Assembly: GCA_018389105.1 (NCBI GenBank)
Contig: JACATO010000654.1
Span: forward strand, 558,001 to 622,000
DNA length: 64,000 bases
Direction: 5' to 3'
Source: Nautilus pompilius
Taxonomy: Eukaryota > Mollusca > Cephalopoda > Nautilida > Nautilidae
Shown: piece after piece, positions 58,101 to 63,366 of the stretch
Position numbering within the stretch: the first letter of the stretch is position 1
Layout of the letters: every line of letters starts with the position of its first letter
Position numbers and translations under genes: made by a program
Notes under the pieces: generated by a model
What the model was told of the DNA's origin: nothing
The model's input: the letters and a program-made list of their open reading frames with translations, nothing else
Database searches by the model: none

Positions 58101-59028
58101 AAAAAGAAAATCGTTGTATATCAGCTGCAAACAGAATATTAGGAGTAATGGTCAGGACATAAAGTGAAAGTTTTTAGTTTCGTTGTACACATACTTGGTT
58201 TGTCCATATCTGCTATATTCCGTGTAGGCGTAAATGGTTCATTTGAGAAAGGATTTTGATTTGCTATAACGATGAAATCCAGCCGGTCTTAAGACTTTGA
58301 AAACGCCGAACGATTACAAATATTAGATCTGGAAAATTTGGATGTCAGACGTGTAAGAGGTGTTTTCTACGATAACTAGTGTCTGCTAACACGTGATCAG
58401 TAACACGTGATTCGAAGAGCGGCTATATATAATCACTAATACCCGAGGGTTATAATTGCAACTTAGACAACATTCCGGCGCAGTTAAATATATCAATTAA
58501 GATATTTGACGAGTGGAATAAATCGACGGTAAATGTTGTCAATAATGTTAATATTAATTAATCATATTGATGGTCGTTTGTCTCTCCAGCGGAGCCGGCT
58601 TGCAAAGCCCATCATAACTTTTTGCCTTCTAAAAACTGAACGATTCTTCTTGAAGATGACATTATCAGGCATTTAACATTTTCAACATATCACGTGATAA
58701 TTAAATTTTAAAAAAATCCTAAACAACTGCCATCGATTTTTAAAAATTCAAAATCCTCATTACATTATCATAGCAACCGGTAAAACTATAAACGAAATTT
58801 CGCTGTTGTTAAGCACACAGAAAGGGTCAGTGTTTTGACAGTGTTACGGGTCTATGCTTTAGAAAGTGTTAATGTAGGTGACGGTTTTCAGAAAGCTTAA
58901 CCCTACCGCCAGTTTTGCAAGCGTCGAACTTAAACTGGATGTCATCGATGGCGATGTCTCCTGTGAAGCTGCTTCCCCGGATACCTTCGAAGACAACCTG
59001 TGAAACAGTAATATACACAGAGCGTCAC

Positions 59029-59064
<36 letters not shown>

Positions 59065-62000
59065 TGATCATTAGGGTTATTAAAATTGCACAACAAGTGA
59101 ACAGTACCGCTGAGTATTTTTGTGGGATTTCCCTGTAGATTTTAAGGAGGCCCCTATATTTTTGTGGGACTTCCCTGTAGATTTTAAGGAGGCCTCTATA
59201 TTTTTGTGGGATTTCCCTGTAGATTTTAAGGAGGCCTCTATATTTTTGTGGGATTTCCCTGTAGATTTTAAGGAGGCTCCAGTGTTTTTGTGGGACTTCC
59301 CTGTAGATTTTAAGGAGGCCCCTATATTTTTGTGGGACTTCCCTGTAGATTTTAAGGAGGCCCCTATATTTTTGTGGGATTTCCCTGTAGATTTTAAGGA
59401 GGCCTCTATATTTTTGTGGGATTTCCCTGTAGATTTTAAGGAGGCTCCTGTGTTTTTGTGGGACTTCCCTGTAGATTTTAAGGAGGTCCCTGTGTTTTTG
59501 TGGGACTTCCCTGTAGATTTTAAGGGGGCCCCCTGTACCAGCTTGTCACCGTTTTTGTTTTTTTTTTAATCCTTCCGGTCTGTAGAAACAGACACTACTC
59601 CCAGACAAGCATAGAACTTGCTCAAGACGGGATCAAGCTACCCGAACCCCCCGAACAGCGCGACAGTCTGGTGGTAGTTGGACTGCTGGGTTGGCAGATC
59701 GGGTTCGAATCCCGGTTAATCCTTTGTTTTCCCTTTCGAGTTTTGCTAAGCTTTGAGATGATATTCTCCGCACCAAAAACCAGAAAAGCGCCGTCGTAAA
59801 TATAATGCATCAGTCAGCCCCGGAAACTATCGATCCGTCTATTGATACGCGCTTGATCAACACCGAAAGATGTCACGTGCAATCTCTGGGAAGCGACTGC
59901 TTGCACCACCGCGCGGTACGTGATCGATGTACAGTAAAGCATTAGCACCCCTAGATCGGGAATAAAGTGCTCACCTTGAACGGCGAAGAGAGTTGAGAAG
60001 CGGGGAGTTTCGCCTGCCCCAGCATCCAGCTCTGGCTCTGCATCCCGGACTTCGACCACACGGGGCTGCCCATGACTCCACTCAACATCAACTGGGGAGA
60101 GTAAGATCACCGACATGACAGAAATCACAAGACACCCGCGTTTTAAAGCGACTAAGAAAGAATGAATAGGATTCCTTCTCCCTTTATTATTTCCACGCAA
60201 CAGACTGCTTCCGGTGCGTCCCGCCAGCCACTGATGCGGACCACGTGTGCCGACCTTCAGACCGCCTCTATGGCCTTTAATGTTTTGTTCCTATACAAAT
60301 CTAAGATGAACGCCGCAGGAAAAGATACTGAAGACATTTTTAAACGGATGCCTGAAACCTAACACAATAAGTAGGTAAATCTATGGATTTTAAGATTCAA
60401 TGTTATAGTAAAAAAATGCTTGTCATCTGCTAGCCAGCCACCTTAACGTGTGCGTTTTATTTTACACTATTTATAACGTTTAGTTCCATCAGAAAGATAT
60501 ACATCGGTAATGTGAGTTTTAAGCTGGATAAAACACCAAAATTAAGGATAAATTAGATTATATATATATATATCATTAAAATCACACTTTAAAACCTGCA
60601 TAAAACAGTCAGAAACATCTTATACTGGCATTAAGGCCACTGAGGAGAATCTAACTAAATACGCAGAGGTTCATACAAACATGGCTGACTAGGTTTGAGA
60701 GATATAAGCGCCGCCTTATCTTTCTCTGGTGGCCCCTTAAGATATCAAACGTTAGGATCTTTGTCAGAGTGGCTTCCCTTGAATAGCCACGAGACGCATG
60801 GATGGCTAAATCGTAGACCATAAGCTGAATCTGTATAAGACGCTTAAATAAATTCGGTGCCATTTTCATCGATGGACGAACCATCCCTCAGGCATCTAAC
60901 CTTTCAAATGCAACTACTCACGTCTACATCGTCTAAGTTACTTTTTGAAAAGAAAAAAAACAACAACCTATTCTTCTTGTTATTATAATGTAATTATTAA
61001 AACAAACTTTTTTGTCGTGTCGGACATTGTAATGCAACTGTTTTCCAGTGAACCAATAGGACGTGCAGAAATCCCAATACATACCATAATATTCAGGGTT
61101 CCCACAGATTTGCCAAACATGTTATAATAAAACTCCAAGCATTGGTCGGAGTTGGTGGCTCTGAATTCGGGTGATATCAGTCTGGCTTTGTCACCACTCT
61201 TCCTTGGATTTGACGTTTCAATATACATGTAATGTCCTGAAAACGTTTAGAGAAAAACAAAAGGCTTAGTGCCTGCGACGAACTTATATTGGCAGCTTCA
61301 AATGGCTTGGGAGCTGGGAATTCTTCCCATTTCGGCACTAAAAGCTTTTCGATAAAGAACATCAGCAATGTAAGTGAAAGCTGATGAAGTTTAGCTCTGG
61401 GTTATACATCTTCGGTTTGTGTCGGTTAGTAGAGTTTAAAAAAAAATAATAACAAACCACAATCGTTTAGTAGAAACACGTTAATCTCACTTGAACCGAT
61501 GCACACCTGTAATTCTAAGTAAACAAATCAAGGAGGAATATGAGTCTCCATTATCTTACGATATAAAACGCTCCTGCAGGACAGGTAGCCCTACCTTTAT
61601 TAGTTCCATAGGTGTGATCAGAACTGGGACCAGTATTATAAGATGTAGTTCCACCCGATTGTCTTTTCCAGTCAAACTGATCAGTTTTGTCTTGAGTATA
61701 GCCACATATGTTCGAATCTTCGAAGTCACAGACTCCATACGGTCCTATAAGACAAATGCCAATTCACACGTGTTTTAGAGAAAGAGCCCAGGTGAGAAGA
61801 CAGTATAAGAAACAAACAAGGTGTCAGCCTTTACCTTTGCAAATTCCATCTTGAATGCTGACGTCATCTATAGCGATGTCTCCCATATATCCAATCCCTC
61901 GAACTCCCTCGAAAACAATCTGCAAGCAGACATCGCAGGCTTCAGTTAACCCATAGTTGTATCGCTACATCTCTACAAGTAGTTCCATGTGCATTAATTC

Positions 62001-63328
62001 TGATAAATTCTAACGATGTTCCTTTTACTCTACCTTAATGTTGAAAAGATTGTAAAGCTCATCTAAAGTTATGCACATTAAGCTTCTTTGTATGTATTAA
62101 AGGAACGTAAACTTGAGCAAACTCAGTTAACATCGCAGAGTTTGTCCTTTCTCTCGCAGCGATTAGTAGTATTCATTAATGTATACGTAGTAGGTAATAA
62201 ATAGATAGCAGGTCTTACTGAAAAATGATTGGTTCCATTAACTTCTATTTGCGCTTGCAACCAGTTGGGCCCTTGCGTTCTTTTGCGACTCCATATGGGA
62301 GTCCCAATTGAAGTTCCTGTTTTGACGTACACATTTAAGGAATCAATGTGTGAGCCTCGCATGTTGTACCAAAACTGGAAGCATTTGGTCTTCTTATTCG
62401 CGATGACGGTTGGACTTTCTAGGTGGGCCTTGGATTTTGCTTTCTTGCCTGATGTTTCTATGTACATGTAATAACCGGCTGGAAACAAAAACAATCATTT
62501 TAGAAAGGTATCAGTATCAGAGAGGCAGTAAATGGCGGCTCGTGTGTGTGCGCGTCTCGATTCATTTTAACCTATTTTCTACTACTGTATTTTTTTAAAA
62601 TGATATCATTAAAAATAAGAGCCGAAATAAATAAACTGAGACGCCATTCTCTAATATCCAATAAAACAAAGGTAATAAAGTATTGCATAACCAGTCGCTG
62701 GTAGAATGTAGAACGTTAGTATAGCATAGCGGCGCCACAGAGTAGTAGCAAAAGTTCTATAGAAATATTTATAGTTTTCTTTATGATTTACGTTCTGTAG
62801 AACTATCACAAAAGATTCTAGAGGGAGGTAATTCATAGCCAGGTGTTTGCAAAATAAAGGCAGAAGAGAAAGCAAAATATTTAAAAGGTGAACTGGTGCA
62901 CAGTTTTAATAGTCTCCAGATTAGTTAATAGTAACAGCATTAGTCAATTTAATAATTGCATTGACGATGGCCAGCCATTGGTTACATCATGACGACTTCC
63001 TCTCTCTCTCTCTCTCTATACTGACGTCATCTCTCTCTGTGTACTGACGTTACCACTCTTTCTCTCTGTACTGACGTCATCTCTCTCTGTGTACTGACGT
63101 TACCACTCTTTCTCTCTGTGTACTGACGTCATCTCCATCTCTCTGTGTGTCTCTCTTTGTACTGACGTCACCTTTCTTTCTCTCTGTACTGACGTTATCT
63201 CCATCTCTCTCTCTCTCTCTGTACTGACGTCATCTCCATCTCTCTCTCTGTCTCTCTCTGTACTGACGTCACCTCCCTTTCTCTCTGTTCTGACGTCATC
63301 TCCATCTCTCTCTCTCTGTACTGACGTC

Positions 63329-63366
<38 letters not shown>

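Noticed and set aside
60651-60884. Minus-strand open frame of 77 codons in the MAM 2 intron
   Set aside because: No MAM motif, no recognised domain and no suitable splice context; kept only as an unexplained stretch.
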